The notes under the pieces: generated by a model
Databases searched by the model: none
Told to the model about the DNA's origin: nothing
What the model saw: the letters and a program-made list of their open reading frames with translations, nothing else
Made by a program: the position numbers and the translations under genes
Part shown: one piece after another, positions 43,065 through 52,928 of the stretch
How the letters are laid out: each line of letters begins with the position of its first letter
Numbering within the stretch: position 1 is the stretch's first letter
DNA from: Phenylobacterium immobile (ATCC 35973)
GTDB taxonomy: Bacteria; Pseudomonadota; Alphaproteobacteria; Caulobacterales; Caulobacteraceae
Length of the DNA stretch: 64,000 nt
NCBI RefSeq assembly: GCF_001375595.1
Contig: NZ_CVJQ01000001.1
Location: forward strand, 2,693,001-2,757,000
Direction: 5' to 3'

Positions 43065-44315
43065 GTGTCCCGGCTGGTGATGAAATTCGGCGGCACCTCG
43101 GTGGCTGACCTTGAGCGCATCCGTCGCGTCGCGCGGCTGGTGAACGCCGAGGTTCAGGCGGGCCATCAGGTCGCCGTGGTGGTCTCGGCCATGTCCGGCA
43201 AGACCAACGAACTTGTCGCCTGGACTGACGGCGCCGGCGCGGCCGCCGCGGGCCTGGCGATGTCGGACGACGAGTACGACACGGTCGTGGCTTCCGGCGA
43301 ACAGGTCACTGCAGGCCTCCTGGCCATGACCCTGCGCAACATGGGCGTGCCCGCCCGCTCGTGGATGGGCTGGCAGATCCCGATCATCGCCGACGACGCT
43401 CATGGCCGCGCGCGCATCGAAGACATTCCGCCCGAGAAGCTCAGCGCGGCCGTCGATTCCGGAGAGGTCGCCGTGATCGCCGGCTTCCAAGGCGTCACCC
43501 GTTCGGGCCGTATCGCCACCCTCGGTCGCGGCGGCTCCGACACGAGCGCGGTGGCCATCGCCGCCGCCCTGCGCGCCGAGCGCTGCGACATCTACACCGA
43601 CGTGGATGGGGTCTACACCACCGATCCGCGCATCGAGTCCAAAGCCCGGCGCCTCAGCAAGATCTCCTTCGAGGAGATGCTGGAAATGGCGTCATTGGGC
43701 GCAAAGGTTCTGCAGACCCGCTCGGTTGAGCTGGCCATGGCCCAGAAGATGCCCATCCGGGTTCTGTCGAGTTTCGTCGAACCGGGCGAAGCGCCCGGCC
43801 AAGGCACCATCGTCTGCGACGAGGAGGAGATCGTGGAAAAGCGTATCGTGAGCGGCGTGGCCTACAGCCGCGACGAGGCCAAGATCAGCCTGTTCGGCCT
43901 GCCCGACCATCCGGGCGTGTCCTCCGAAATCTTCGGCCGCCTGGCCGACGCCAACGTCAATGTCGACATGATCGTCCAGAGCCACGCCCGCGTCGCGGAC
44001 ACGGCCAACATGGAGTTCACCGTCGGCAAGCGCGACGCACAGCGCGCCATGGACATCGTCCGGGCCGCCAAGGACGAAATCGGCTTCGACGACGTCAAGT
44101 GCGACGAGGAAGTCTCCAAGGTCTCGGTGATCGGGGTCGGCATGCGGAGCCACACCGGCGTCGCCAAGACCATGTTCGCCGCCCTGGCCGACAAGGGCGT
44201 GAACATCCAGGTCATCTCAACCTCGGAGATCAAGATCAGCGTGCTGATCGAGGAAGCCTATACCGAGCTCGCGGTGCGGGCCCTGCACGCCGCCTACGGC
44301 CTGGACACGCTCTAA
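43065..44315 (+). CDS. lysC: Aspartate kinase
   Basis: 416 residues. First step from aspartate to lysine, threonine and methionine. Catalytic domain with VMKFGGTSVADLERI, VVSAMSGKTNEL, LGRGGSDTSAVAIAAAL and YTDVDGVYTTDPRI. Two ACT domains follow (about 265-416), including FGLPDHPGVSSEIFGRLADANVNVDMI and HTGVAKTMFAALADKGVNIQVISTSEIKISVL, which bind lysine/threonine. The GTG at 43065 is chosen by homology (MSRLVMKFGG...); a TTG at 43038 is an alternative. An internal start for a beta subunit is possible but not shown. Confidence 0.94.
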   Translation: MSRLVMKFGGTSVADLERIRRVARLVNAEVQAGHQVAVVVSAMSGKTNELVAWTDGAGAAAAGLAMSDDEYDTVVASGEQVTAGLLAMTLRNMGVPARSWMGWQIPIIADDAHGRARIEDIPPEKLSAAVDSGEVAVIAGFQGVTRSGRIATLGRGGSDTSAVAIAAALRAERCDIYTDVDGVYTTDPRIESKARRLSKISFEEMLEMASLGAKVLQTRSVELAMAQKMPIRVLSSFVEPGEAPGQGTIVCDEEEIVEKRIVSGVAYSRDEAKISLFGLPDHPGVSSEIFGRLADANVNVDMIVQSHARVADTANMEFTVGKRDAQRAMDIVRAAKDEIGFDDVKCDEEVSKVSVIGVGMRSHTGVAKTMFAALADKGVNIQVISTSEIKISVLIEEAYTELAVRALHAAYGLDTL

Positions 44316-44422
44316 ACATCCTTGTGTCCTGCGGGGGTAATGCGGCCGCGGCGTTCAGCAGCGCCTTTATGTTTCCCCAACCGCCCCCTACTCTGTAGCC
44401 GGGATATCAGGACGGGAAACCG

Positions 44423-46684
44423 ATGCCGGCGACTGTAGCGATACGCGGCCAGCGCAGCCTGCTGCGACAGACTCGCGAGGCCCTGGCCGGCGGCGGGCCT
44501 GCGCAGGTGCGCCTGGACATGGTGGTGCGCATCATCGCGCTCTCCATGGTGGCCGAGGTCTGCTCGCTCTACATGCGTCGCTCCGGCGGCGAAATGGAGC
44601 TGTTCGCCACCGAGGGCCTGGACAGCCGCGCCGTCCACGTCACCCAACTGCAGCCCGGCGAGGGCCTGGTCGGCGAGATCATGCGCCACGGTCGGCCGCT
44701 AAACCTGGCGGACGCGCCGTCCCATCCGGCCTTCTCGTACCGCCCGGAAACTGGCGAAGATCCCTATCACGCCTTCCTTGGCGTGCCGCTGCTGCGCGGC
44801 GGCCGTTCCATCGGCGTGCTGGTCGTCCAGAATCGCACCGAGCGGGTTTACCTCGAGGACGAGGTCGAGGACCTGCAGATCATCGCCATGGTCCTCTCCG
44901 AGATGGTCGCCGGCGGCGATCTGGTCTCGGAAGAAGAACTCCGCGGCGTCGAGCTGGCCCCGCGCAAGCCCGAGCGTCTGAAGGGCGCGCGCTTCGCCGA
45001 TGGCCTGGCCTATGGGGTCGCCGTCCTGCACGAGCCGCCGGTCGCGCCGTCGCACCTCCTGTCCGAGGATGTGGTCGCCGAGGAGGCGCGGCTGGCCGAG
45101 GCGATCAAGGCCTTGCAGGCGCAGATCGACCACATGATCGACGGCCAGCATGGGCTGGTGGAATCCTCATACGAGGTGCTCGACGCCTACCGGATGTTCG
45201 CCCATGACCGCGGCTGGAACCGGTCGCTGTCGGACGCTGTCAAGAACGGCCTCACCGCCGAGGCCGCTGTCGAACGCGTGCGCTCCGAGCATCGCGCGCG
45301 CCTGGCCCAGGCCCGTGATCCCTATCTGCGCGAACGGCTGCACGACCTCGAAGACCTGAACGACCGTCTGCTCCGGCACCTGTCCGGCGACGGCCAGATC
45401 GCCCGCGACCTGCCGGAAGGCGCGATCCTGATCGCCCGCAACCTCGGGCCGGCCGACCTTCTGGAGTACGACCGCACCCGCCTCCGTGGCTTGCTGCTCG
45501 AGGAAGGCTCGGCGGCCAGCCACGCCGCCATCGTCGCCCGCGCCCTCGATATCCCCTGCGTCGGCCGCCTGGCGGGCCTGCGCGACCGGCTGTCCGAAGG
45601 CGATCAGGTGATCGTCGACGCAGAGGCGGGCGAGGCCTATCTGCGGCCCCGCCCTGACGTGGTCCAGGTGATCCAGGCGCGGATCGACGTGCGCGCCCAA
45701 CGCCGCGCCGAGTTCGCCAAATTGCGCGACACCCCGGCCTTCACCCGCGACGGCGCGAAAATCACCTTGATGATGAACGCCGGCCTGGACGTCGATCTGG
45801 AGATCCTGGCCGAGACCGGCGCGGAGGGCATCGGGCTGTTCCGCACCGAGTTCCAGTTCATGGTCGCCGAGCAGATGCCGCGGTTCAACGCCCAAGCCGC
45901 CCTCTACGAGCGGGTGATGGACCGCGCGGGCGACCTGCCGGTGACCTTCCGCACTTTGGATCTCGGCGGCGACAAGGTGCTTCCCTACCTTGAAGCCGAG
46001 CGCGAGGAGAACCCGGCCCTCGGCTGGCGGGCGATCCGCATGGGCCTCGACCGGCCGGCGCTCCTGCGCCTGCAGTTGCGCGCCCTCATTGCGGCGTCCC
46101 ATGGCCGGCCGCTGCGCGTGATGTTTCCCTTGGTGACCACGGTGGACGAGTTCCGCGCGGCCCGCGCCGTCATGGACATGGAACTGGCATGGGCTGAGCG
46201 CCGCGGCCGGCCCGCGCCCTCGCGGCTCGAAGTCGGCGCGATGATCGAGGCGCCGGCCCTGCTGTGGCACCTGGACGCCCTGCTGCCGATGACCGACTTC
46301 GTCAGCGTCGGCACCAACGACCTTATGCAGTATCTGTTCGCCGCCGACCGCGGCAACGCCCGCGTCGCCGACCGCTATGATCCGCTCTCGCCGCCGGCGC
46401 TGCGCGCGCTGCAGGTGATCCAACAGGCCTGCGCCGAGACGGGCACGCCGGTCTCGGTCTGTGGAGAGATGGCGGGTCGGCCGCTGGAGGCCTTCGCCCT
46501 TGTGGCGCTCGGCTTTGAGCGTCTGTCCATGCCCCCGGCCGGCGTCGGGCCCGTCAAGCAGATGATCCTGACCTGCGATCGCGAAGCCGCGCGACGGGGG
46601 GTCACTAGTCTCATAAAGGGCGGGGCCGGATCCGTGCGCAACGAAATAGAAACACTCGCGCGCAAAATCTCGGCGGCCGTCTAA
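44423..46684 (+). CDS. ptsP: Nitrogen-PTS phosphoenolpyruvate-protein phosphotransferase PtsP (EI-Ntr)
   Basis: 753 residues. N-terminal GAF domain (about 20-165) senses nitrogen status; then the enzyme I core. Active-site His367 is in EEGSAASHAAIVARAL. The PEP-binding barrel shows GIGLFRTEFQFM, TFRTLDLGGDKVLPYL, FVSVGTNDLMQY and the catalytic Cys in VSVCGEMAG. It phosphorylates NPr. No ptsN or ptsO gene is in the window. In Caulobacter PtsP links glutamine levels to ppGpp and so to CtrA; that gene is also in this window. Confidence 0.95.
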   Translation: MPATVAIRGQRSLLRQTREALAGGGPAQVRLDMVVRIIALSMVAEVCSLYMRRSGGEMELFATEGLDSRAVHVTQLQPGEGLVGEIMRHGRPLNLADAPSHPAFSYRPETGEDPYHAFLGVPLLRGGRSIGVLVVQNRTERVYLEDEVEDLQIIAMVLSEMVAGGDLVSEEELRGVELAPRKPERLKGARFADGLAYGVAVLHEPPVAPSHLLSEDVVAEEARLAEAIKALQAQIDHMIDGQHGLVESSYEVLDAYRMFAHDRGWNRSLSDAVKNGLTAEAAVERVRSEHRARLAQARDPYLRERLHDLEDLNDRLLRHLSGDGQIARDLPEGAILIARNLGPADLLEYDRTRLRGLLLEEGSAASHAAIVARALDIPCVGRLAGLRDRLSEGDQVIVDAEAGEAYLRPRPDVVQVIQARIDVRAQRRAEFAKLRDTPAFTRDGAKITLMMNAGLDVDLEILAETGAEGIGLFRTEFQFMVAEQMPRFNAQAALYERVMDRAGDLPVTFRTLDLGGDKVLPYLEAEREENPALGWRAIRMGLDRPALLRLQLRALIAASHGRPLRVMFPLVTTVDEFRAARAVMDMELAWAERRGRPAPSRLEVGAMIEAPALLWHLDALLPMTDFVSVGTNDLMQYLFAADRGNARVADRYDPLSPPALRALQVIQQACAETGTPVSVCGEMAGRPLEAFALVALGFERLSMPPAGVGPVKQMILTCDREAARRGVTSLIKGGAGSVRNEIETLARKISAAV

Positions 46685-46848
46685 TCAGCGCTCGACTCGC
46701 CGCGACGCGCGGGCGGCGTCATTGAACTGCGCACGAACGCGTGATACCGGGACTTCATCGGAGGCTTCTACTTGCAGCCTTCAATCTTAACCGTCGCAAC
46801 AGCTTGGCTTTACTAGGGCTGCGCGATCATTTGAGGCAGGGCGGGCCG

Positions 46849-47835
46849 ATGGCGCTCGACACCGGCAGATTGAGCGAAGTTCCGTCCCTGACGGAGACCA
46901 GCGGCGTAGGCGAGGCGCTAAAGCAAATCCGACTCTTCCGCGGCCTGTCGCTGGAGGATGTCGCCCACTCCACGCGCATCCGCCGGGTCTACCTCGAGGC
47001 GATCGAGAGCATGCGCCTGGACGCGCTGCCGTCGCGCCCCTTCACGATCGGCTATGTGCGCGCCTACGCCCAGGCCCTGGGCGTCAGCCCAGACACCGCC
47101 GTCGAACGCTTCCGAAAAGAGCACCCCGCTCAGGACGAGCCCCTACGCGCTCCGGTGGGGGTCACCAAGGGCCCGGACCCGCGCCTGACGGTCATCCTGG
47201 TGGGGGCTTTGGTGGTGTTGGGCGCCTTCGTCGCCTGGAACGTCATCCAGCGGATCAGCAACGCGCCTGAGCCCAAGGCCCGCCCGACCGTCGCCGCACG
47301 GGTTGTCCCGGCGGGTCAGGCGGCGCAGTCTGGTCCCGTCGCGCTCGGCGCGCCCTTGCCGCCGCCCATGGAATCCACCACGCCCGACCTCTATGAGACG
47401 CCGGGCCTGGCCGCCGCCGTCCCCGGCGCCAATGGCCTCATGACGCTTGACGGGGCGCCGGTCGATCTCGCCACAGCGCCGCAAGCCGCGGCGCCGACCG
47501 GCTTGCGCCTGGCGCCGACCTTTGTGGCCGATGATGGCGCAATCTATGGCGCGCCCGCCCAGTCCGGTGCGACGCTGGTTCTGCAAGCGCTTAAGGCTGC
47601 GCCGCTCGTGGTCAAGAGTCATGGCGGCGCCGTCTATTTCGCCCGCCAACTGGCGAAGGGCGAAGCCTATCGCGCGCCCCCCCTGCCGGGCGTCATCGTC
47701 GAGACCGCCGATCCGCACGCCTTCCAGGTGTTTGTCGGCGGCCAATCGAAGGGCCTCCTGGCGCAGAGCCACAGCGAGCTGAAGTCTCTGGCCGGCGCGA
47801 CGAAACCCGCAAAACCGGCACGACCCGGCGCTTGA
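46849..47835 (+). CDS. rodZ: RodZ-like helix-turn-helix membrane protein (DUF4115)
   Basis: 328 residues. N-terminal Xre-type helix-turn-helix (about 18-85: GEALKQIRLFRGLSLEDVAHSTRIRRVYLEAIE), one membrane segment (about 113-131), a Pro/Ala linker, and a C-terminal beta-rich domain (about 245-315, ending in VETADPHAFQVFVGGQSKG), as in RodZ/DUF4115 proteins that connect MreB to the wall machinery. The ATG at 46849 is preferred; the frame extends to a GTG at 46741 but family members begin near this point. A GACTC CcrM site lies upstream at 46694. Confidence 0.85.
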   Translation: MALDTGRLSEVPSLTETSGVGEALKQIRLFRGLSLEDVAHSTRIRRVYLEAIESMRLDALPSRPFTIGYVRAYAQALGVSPDTAVERFRKEHPAQDEPLRAPVGVTKGPDPRLTVILVGALVVLGAFVAWNVIQRISNAPEPKARPTVAARVVPAGQAAQSGPVALGAPLPPPMESTTPDLYETPGLAAAVPGANGLMTLDGAPVDLATAPQAAAPTGLRLAPTFVADDGAIYGAPAQSGATLVLQALKAAPLVVKSHGGAVYFARQLAKGEAYRAPPLPGVIVETADPHAFQVFVGGQSKGLLAQSHSELKSLAGATKPAKPARPGA

Positions 47836-47904
47836 CGCCCCGAGATCCTGGCGCCTCGCTCCTTGCGCCTTGGTGCTTTCGGGGAAAGGTCCTATTTTCT
47901 GACC

Positions 47905-49047
47905 ATGAGCGCCGATCACACCTCCGTCCGCCCCTGGCGCGCGATCGCCCGGCGACCCTCGCGCAAGATCCGCGTCGGCGCCGTCGAGGTTGGCGGCGAC
48001 GCGCCGATCTCGGTCCAGTCGATGACCAATACCCTGACCGCCGACGCCAAGGCGACGATCGAGCAGGTCCGTCAACTGGAGGAGGCCGGCGCCGACATCG
48101 TCCGGGTCTCCTGCCCCGACGAGGCCTCGACCGCGGCCTTCAGCGAGATCGTCAGGGCTGCGAAAGTCCCCCTCGTCGCCGATATCCACTTTCACTACAA
48201 ACGCGCCATCGAGGCCGCCAAGGCCGGCGCGGCCTGCCTGCGGATCAACCCCGGCAACATCGGCTCGCCCGCCAGGGTGCGCGAAGTCATCCAGGCCGCC
48301 CGCGACTACGGCTGCTCCATGCGGATTGGCGTCAACGCCGGCTCCCTTGAGCCGCACCTCCTGGAAAAGTACGGCGAGCCCTGCCCCGATGCGATGGTCG
48401 AGAGCGCGCTGGACCATGCCCGGATCCTGCAGGATCACGACTTCCACGAATTCAAGATCAGCGTGAAAGCGTCTGACCTGTTCATGACGGTGGCGGCCTA
48501 CCAGCAACTGTCGGAAGCCATCGACTGTCCGCTGCATATCGGCGTCACCGAGGCCGGCGGTTTGCGCACAGGCACGGTGAAATCCTCCATCGGCATGGGC
48601 GCGCTGCTCTGGGCCGGCATCGGCGACACCTTGCGCGTGTCGCTGGCCGCTGACCCGGTCGAGGAGGTGAAGGTCGGCTTCGAGATGCTCAAGTCGCTGG
48701 GCCTGCGCCACCGCGGCGTCAACATCATAGCCTGCCCGTCCTGCGCCCGTCAGGGCTTCAATGTCATCGCCACGGTGGAGAAACTGGAGCAGCGCCTCGC
48801 CCATATACCGACCTCGCTCAGCCTCTCGATCATCGGCTGCGTGGTGAATGGACCCGGCGAGGCCCTGATGACCGATGTCGGCTTCACGGGCGGCGGCAAG
48901 GGCGCGGGCATGGTCTATGTGGCCGGCCGGCCGGACCACAAAATGGACAACGACAAGATGGTGGACCACATCGTCGAACTGGTTGAAGCCAAGGCTGCGG
49001 AACTGGAAGCGGCCCGGCTCGCTCCGTCTCTGCAACCCGCTGAGTAG
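47905..49047 (+). CDS. ispG: (E)-4-hydroxy-3-methylbut-2-enyl-diphosphate synthase IspG
   Basis: 380 residues, the short bacterial form. Sixth step of the MEP isoprenoid pathway. TIM-barrel start [15 protein letters not shown], and the 4Fe-4S ligands [11 protein letters not shown] plus [10 protein letters not shown] (three Cys and one Glu) near the C-terminus. The ATG at 47905 is preferred to one at 47863 because family members begin here. It follows the RodZ-like gene on the same strand; rodZ-ispG order is common in proteobacteria. Confidence 0.95.
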   Translation: MSADHTSVRPWRAIARRPSRKIRVGAVEVGGDAPISVQSMTNTLTADAKATIEQVRQLEEAGADIVRVSCPDEASTAAFSEIVRAAKVPLVADIHFHYKRAIEAAKAGAACLRINPGNIGSPARVREVIQAARDYGCSMRIGVNAGSLEPHLLEKYGEPCPDAMVESALDHARILQDHDFHEFKISVKASDLFMTVAAYQQLSEAIDCPLHIGVTEAGGLRTGTVKSSIGMGALLWAGIGDTLRVSLAADPVEEVKVGFEMLKSLGLRHRGVNIIACPSCARQGFNVIATVEKLEQRLAHIPTSLSLSIIGCVVNGPGEALMTDVGFTGGGKGAGMVYVAGRPDHKMDNDKMVDHIVELVEAKAAELEAARLAPSLQPAE

Positions 49048-49056
49048 GAGCATCCG

Positions 49057-49353
49057 ATGGCCATTGCCGGCGACTGGAAGATCACAATCGCAACGCCGAT
49101 GGGACCGCAGGAAGCGGACCTCGCGATCAAACCCGCCGGTGACGCCTTCACCGGCAGCATCGGCGGCGGAATGATCGAAGCCCGGGACATCGCGGGGACG
49201 ATCGATGGCGAGACGGCGAGCTTCAGTCTGGACATCACCCAGCCCATGCCGCTGACCATCGACGTCAAGGTCACCGCCAACGGCGACGCGCTTGAAGGGG
49301 CCGCCAAGCTCGGCATGTTCGGCGACGCCAAGGTCAGCGGCCAACGCGCCTAG
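49057..49353 (+). CDS. Small conserved protein of unknown function
   Basis: 98 residues, no signal peptide. Almost entirely predicted beta strand: AGDWKITIATPMGPQEADLAI, FTGSIGGGMIEARDIAGTI, SFSLDITQPMPLTIDVKVT, LEGAAKLGMFGDAKVSGQR. The repeated strand pattern suggests a small beta barrel. It starts nine bases after ispG with AGGAG upstream, so it is in the ispG transcript. No function is assigned. Confidence 0.72.
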   Translation: MAIAGDWKITIATPMGPQEADLAIKPAGDAFTGSIGGGMIEARDIAGTIDGETASFSLDITQPMPLTIDVKVTANGDALEGAAKLGMFGDAKVSGQRA

Positions 49354-49376
49354 GCGCGCCCGTCCTGAGGCCCGCC

Positions 49377-49679
49377 CTAGGGGTTGGCGCGGATCGCGCG
49401 GTCCATCCAGTCGGCGTACGGAGCCTGCCTCCGTGCGAGGAGCGCCTGCGCCGGCGACGCCAACTTGACCACCGCCGGCTTTTTGGCCGCCGGCCTGTCG
49501 ATCACAGGCGACTTGCTCGTGAAGTTCGGCTGCGAATTCACCGCTGAGAGGTAAAGGCCGACCGAGGCCAGAAACGCCAGGCCGACCATGGCCGCGACCG
49601 CAGCCGCGAGGACGCTCGCGTTTGCCCCGCGATCGGCGGTCATGACGGTCATAAGCTTGCCCCAAACTCTACTCAGCAA
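49377..49679 (-). CDS. Small single-span membrane protein
   Basis: 100 residues. One hydrophobic segment (about 24-46, ASVLAAAVAAMVGLAFLASVG) followed by a Lys/Pro-rich periplasmic tail ending YADWMDRAIRANP. No family is recognised. It converges on the small gene downstream of ispG and lies 48 bases after the next leftward gene. Confidence 0.55.
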   Translation of the reverse strand: MLSRVWGKLMTVMTADRGANASVLAAAVAAMVGLAFLASVGLYLSAVNSQPNFTSKSPVIDRPAAKKPAVVKLASPAQALLARRQAPYADWMDRAIRANP

Positions 49680-49727
49680 CTTATTCAGGAACCTCGCCGG
49701 CGATTTGTGACAAAACGCAGGTTCAGA

Positions 49728-49997
49728 TTAATTTTCTCCCTTCACCGCTTCCCCGGCTGAATTCGCGGCCTCGCCGACGCTTCGGGCGGCGCCTTCGGCG
49801 CTATTGGCGACGCTGGACGCCGCGGACGTCACCGCATCGGTCCGGACCGCGTCGTTGCGGCTGGCCGACATGAAGTAGAAGCCAGCGATCACGACAGCCG
49901 CCAGAACAGCGATGGCGATAATGATCCCGGCGACGCCCGCGCCGCCGCCGCTGCGCTCGACATAAACGGTCCGGCCTTCTTCGGTCTTGGTGGGCAT
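49728..49997 (-). CDS. Small single-span membrane protein with Ala-rich tail
   Basis: 89 residues. Short polar N-terminus ([20 protein letters not shown]), one membrane segment (about 25-45) and an Ala/Ser/Glu-rich tail of repeating pattern ([23 protein letters not shown]), likely helical. The ATG at 49997 has AGGAG nine bases upstream. Divergent from prfA. No function is known. Confidence 0.62.
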   Translation of the reverse strand: MPTKTEEGRTVYVERSGGGAGVAGIIIAIAVLAAVVIAGFYFMSASRNDAVRTDAVTSAASSVANSAEGAARSVGEAANSAGEAVKGEN

Positions 49998-50160
49998 GGG
50001 GTGGTCTCCTAGGCGCTCTTCGCCAGCGCATGGCGTGGTTGAGCCGATCGTCCCGACGAGCAAACGGGGATCAGCGACCGTCGTTCCCCCGCGCCATCAG
50101 TTGGCGACACGCCGCGCAGGCGATAGGACAGGCGCCCAACGCTCATGGATATACGGCGCA

Positions 50161-51234
50161 GTGCGACTTCCCCAGGCCAGGCTCGAACAGGTGCTCGATC
50201 GCTTCCGCGAGATCGAGGCGCGCATGGGCGCGGCGTCAGACGGCGCCGAGATCGTTCGGCTGTCCAAGGAGCATGCCGAGCTTCGACCGGTCGCCGAGGC
50301 GGCGGAGGCCCTCGCCCGCGCGCGCGCCGAAGCGCCGGAGCTTGAGGAGATGGCGGCCGGCGGCGACCCTGACATGGCGACCCTAGCCCGCGGCGAACTG
50401 GAGGCGCTGAAGGAACGACTGCCGCAGATGGAGCACGCCGTCGCGCTCCTGCTGGCGCCCAAAGACCGTGATGAAAACGCCTCGGCGATCCTGGAAGTGC
50501 GCGCCGGAACCGGCGGCGATGAGGCGGCGCTGTTCGCGGGCGATCTCTTCCGCATGTACCAGCGCTACGCCCAGACGCAGGGATGGAAGGTGGAGATCGA
50601 CAGCGTCTCAGAAGGCGAGGTCGGCGGTTACAAGGAAATCGTCGCCTCGGTCACCGGCGACGGGGTCTTCGGCCGGCTGAAATTCGAAAGCGGCGTGCAC
50701 CGGGTGCAGCGCGTGCCCGAGACCGAGGCCGGCGGGCGTATCCACACCTCGGCCGCCACGGTGGCGGTGTTGCCCGAGCCTGAAGATGTGGAGATCGAGA
50801 TCAACGACGGCGACCTGCGGATCGACACCTATCGCTCATCGGGCGCCGGCGGTCAGCACGTCAACAAGACCGATTCCGCGGTGCGCATCACCCACCTGCC
50901 GACCGGGGTAGTGGTCACAAGTTCAGAAAAATCCCAGCACCAGAACCGGGCCCGCGCCATGAAGGCGTTGAAGGTCAAGCTCTACGACATGCAGCGCGAA
51001 GCGCTCGATACGGCGCGGTCGGACGCGCGCAAGAGCCAGGTTGGGTCGGGCGATCGCTCAGAGCGGATCCGCACCTACAACTTCCCGCAAGGGCGGATCA
51101 CCGACCACCGTATCAACCTCACCCTCTACAACCTGCCCAAGGTGCTGGAGGGCGAGGCGCTTGACGAGGTCATCAATCCCCTGATCGCCGAGGACCAGGC
51201 CGCCCGGCTGGCGGCCCTTGAGGACGAATTCTAG
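50161..51234 (+). CDS. prfA: Peptide chain release factor 1
   Basis: 357 residues. It releases peptides at UAG and UAA. The stop-reading PxT motif is visible as PET (186-188) in [19 protein letters not shown], and the catalytic GGQ at 230-232 in [24 protein letters not shown]. The start is GTG at 50161, the first base after a short leader; the frame is open back to 49987 but that part is antisense to the divergent gene's leader. prmC, which methylates the GGQ glutamine, lies 2.5 kb downstream. Confidence 0.95.
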   Translation: MRLPQARLEQVLDRFREIEARMGAASDGAEIVRLSKEHAELRPVAEAAEALARARAEAPELEEMAAGGDPDMATLARGELEALKERLPQMEHAVALLLAPKDRDENASAILEVRAGTGGDEAALFAGDLFRMYQRYAQTQGWKVEIDSVSEGEVGGYKEIVASVTGDGVFGRLKFESGVHRVQRVPETEAGGRIHTSAATVAVLPEPEDVEIEINDGDLRIDTYRSSGAGGQHVNKTDSAVRITHLPTGVVVTSSEKSQHQNRARAMKALKVKLYDMQREALDTARSDARKSQVGSGDRSERIRTYNFPQGRITDHRINLTLYNLPKVLEGEALDEVINPLIAEDQAARLAALEDEF

Positions 51235-51246
51235 TTCTGGACAACT

Positions 51247-51450
51247 CTAGTCCTGGCCAGCCTTCCAGCGGAGTGCTGAAAGCGGGCGGGCGACGAGGTC
51301 GCCATGATCCGAAACCCAGGCGCAGCCGGGCTCCAGCTTGACGACGGTGAAGATCGGCGCGCCGCCAGCCTCAAAGGCGACTCGGTCGCCGATATTGAGG
51401 GCGTCCGGGCGGGCGGGGTCGATGGCGGTCCAATGAATGGCCTGTTGCAT
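51247..51450 (-). CDS. Small protein of unknown function
   Basis: 67 residues. HWTAIDPARPDALNIGDRVAFEAGG and VVKLEPGCAWVSDHGDLVARPLSALRW suggest a small beta-rich domain, perhaps SH3-like. GGAG lies eight bases before the ATG at 51450. The frame stays open upstream to 51723 but that part has poor composition. Codon use looks normal for the region. No family is recognised. Confidence 0.55.
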   Translation of the reverse strand: MQQAIHWTAIDPARPDALNIGDRVAFEAGGAPIFTVVKLEPGCAWVSDHGDLVARPLSALRWKAGQD

Positions 51451-51541
51451 GGCGCATCTCCAGGCGTCGCGGGAGCGCGACGTAGGATGAGCTTGCGCCT
51501 CAGGACCTGATGAAAGGTTGATCAGGGCGGTTAGCCGCCGT

Positions 51542-52810
51542 TCATCCCTCGGACTTCGGCAGCGGCTGCGGCTTGCGGCGCAGGAGGCTTCGACCCTGAC
51601 GCCCAAGGTCGCCCCTAAGAACGCCGAACATCTTGCGCACGCCCGCGAACGCCAGTCCGACCGTATCGGCCATCGCCGCGCCGCGCTCGCCCATGGGCTT
51701 GGGCGCGCCCGAGGTTGAGTCAAGCGCGGTCTGGTGCTCGATTTCTGCGTTCAGTTCCGCGCCGAGCAACACCACCATGACTGAGAACCAGATCCACATC
51801 ATGAAGCCGATCACCGCGCCGAGCGAACCGTAGGTCGCGTCATAGTGCGCGATATTGTTCACGTACCAGGAGAACCCAAGCGAACCGCCAATCCAGGCGA
51901 CGGAAGCGAAGACCGAGCCCCAGATCACCCAGCGCCACTGCGCGCGCGCGCGCGACGGCCCATAGCGATAGACGAAAGCGAACCCCAAACCCGCCACCAG
52001 CAACAGCACAAGCCAACGAACCGGGATCAGCCATTGGATGCTTTCCCCCAGGCCGACAAATCCCGCGGCCAGTGGCGCGGCGACCAGGATCGCCGTGACC
52101 ACGGACAAGAACAGCAGCGCGCCGAAGGTGAAGCCCAGGGTCAGGACCCTGCGATAGAAGAAGTTGCGCCGCTCCTCCTCGTCATAGGCGACGTTCAGAC
52201 CGTCGAAGAGGGCGTTCATGCCGGCGTTCGCGCTCCAGAGAGACAGCAATAGCGAGACGGCGAAGGCGAAGGACAGGTTGCTTTGCTTTTCCGCCACCAG
52301 TCGCCCCATCTGGTCGCCCACCAGGCTCAGCACCTCGCGCGGCGCAAAGACCGCCAGCTGATCCAACTGCTGGCTTACCGCGCCCACGTCGGCGAACAGG
52401 CCGTAGAGCGAGACAAAGGCGCCGACCCCTGGGAAGATCGCCAGGAGCAGATAAAATGTCACGCCCCCGGCGACCGCAGGCAGCCGATCGGCGCCGATCT
52501 CCCGCCATGTGCGCCAGGCGATGTCGCGCCAACCCAGCCAGGGAATGTGATGCGGCTGCGCCGCCAGCCGGCCACGGCCCGGCTCCGCCGTTTCGAAGTG
52601 TTCGGGAGAGGCCACGACGGGCTTGGAGAGCCCGGGCTGGACATCCTCCTGCACCACCAAGGGCCGAGGCCCTCTCAGCCACAGGGCGCCGACCACGGCC
52701 AAGCCAAGCCATGGCGCCACACTGGCCACGCCCCGGGCGACGGAGCCGGCGGTGAAGCGGCTGGCGCGCAGCGGCGCATTCTGCAGGTTTGAGGACTTGG
52801 GACGCGGCAT
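51542..52810 (-). CDS. YihY/virulence factor BrkB family membrane protein
   Basis: 422 residues. Typical YihY core (about 95-350): AWRTWREIGADRLPAVAGGVTFYLLLAIFPGVGAFVSLYGLF, then LLSLWSANAGMNALFDGLNVAYDEEERRNFFYRR, and GAVIGFMMWIWFSVMVVLLGAELNAEIEHQ. About six membrane segments plus an extra N-terminal one (about 30-48). Function unsettled; once mis-assigned as RNase BN. It is convergent with nothing and divergent from the MOSC gene. Confidence 0.88.
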   Translation of the reverse strand: MPRPKSSNLQNAPLRASRFTAGSVARGVASVAPWLGLAVVGALWLRGPRPLVVQEDVQPGLSKPVVASPEHFETAEPGRGRLAAQPHHIPWLGWRDIAWRTWREIGADRLPAVAGGVTFYLLLAIFPGVGAFVSLYGLFADVGAVSQQLDQLAVFAPREVLSLVGDQMGRLVAEKQSNLSFAFAVSLLLSLWSANAGMNALFDGLNVAYDEEERRNFFYRRVLTLGFTFGALLFLSVVTAILVAAPLAAGFVGLGESIQWLIPVRWLVLLLVAGLGFAFVYRYGPSRARAQWRWVIWGSVFASVAWIGGSLGFSWYVNNIAHYDATYGSLGAVIGFMMWIWFSVMVVLLGAELNAEIEHQTALDSTSGAPKPMGERGAAMADTVGLAFAGVRKMFGVLRGDLGRQGRSLLRRKPQPLPKSEG

Positions 52811-52928
52811 GGCTGCGCTTCAAACCCTCGCCGAACACGCCTGTTCCCGCGAGCCTCTTCAGGCGCTTGCGACCCTGGCGCCCATGCGGCACAAGGCCAG
52901 GCTTGGACAACAGCCATGAGCGCGCGCG

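Noticed and set aside
45167-46423. A 418-codon minus-strand frame inside ptsP
   Set aside because: It is antisense to the conserved enzyme I core, including its PEP-binding barrel; no motif of its own.
47143-49665. An 840-codon open frame on the minus strand
   Set aside because: It runs antisense across the RodZ-like gene, ispG and a small gene, all with clear motifs. Long antisense frames are expected in GC-rich DNA. Its product shows no recognisable domain.
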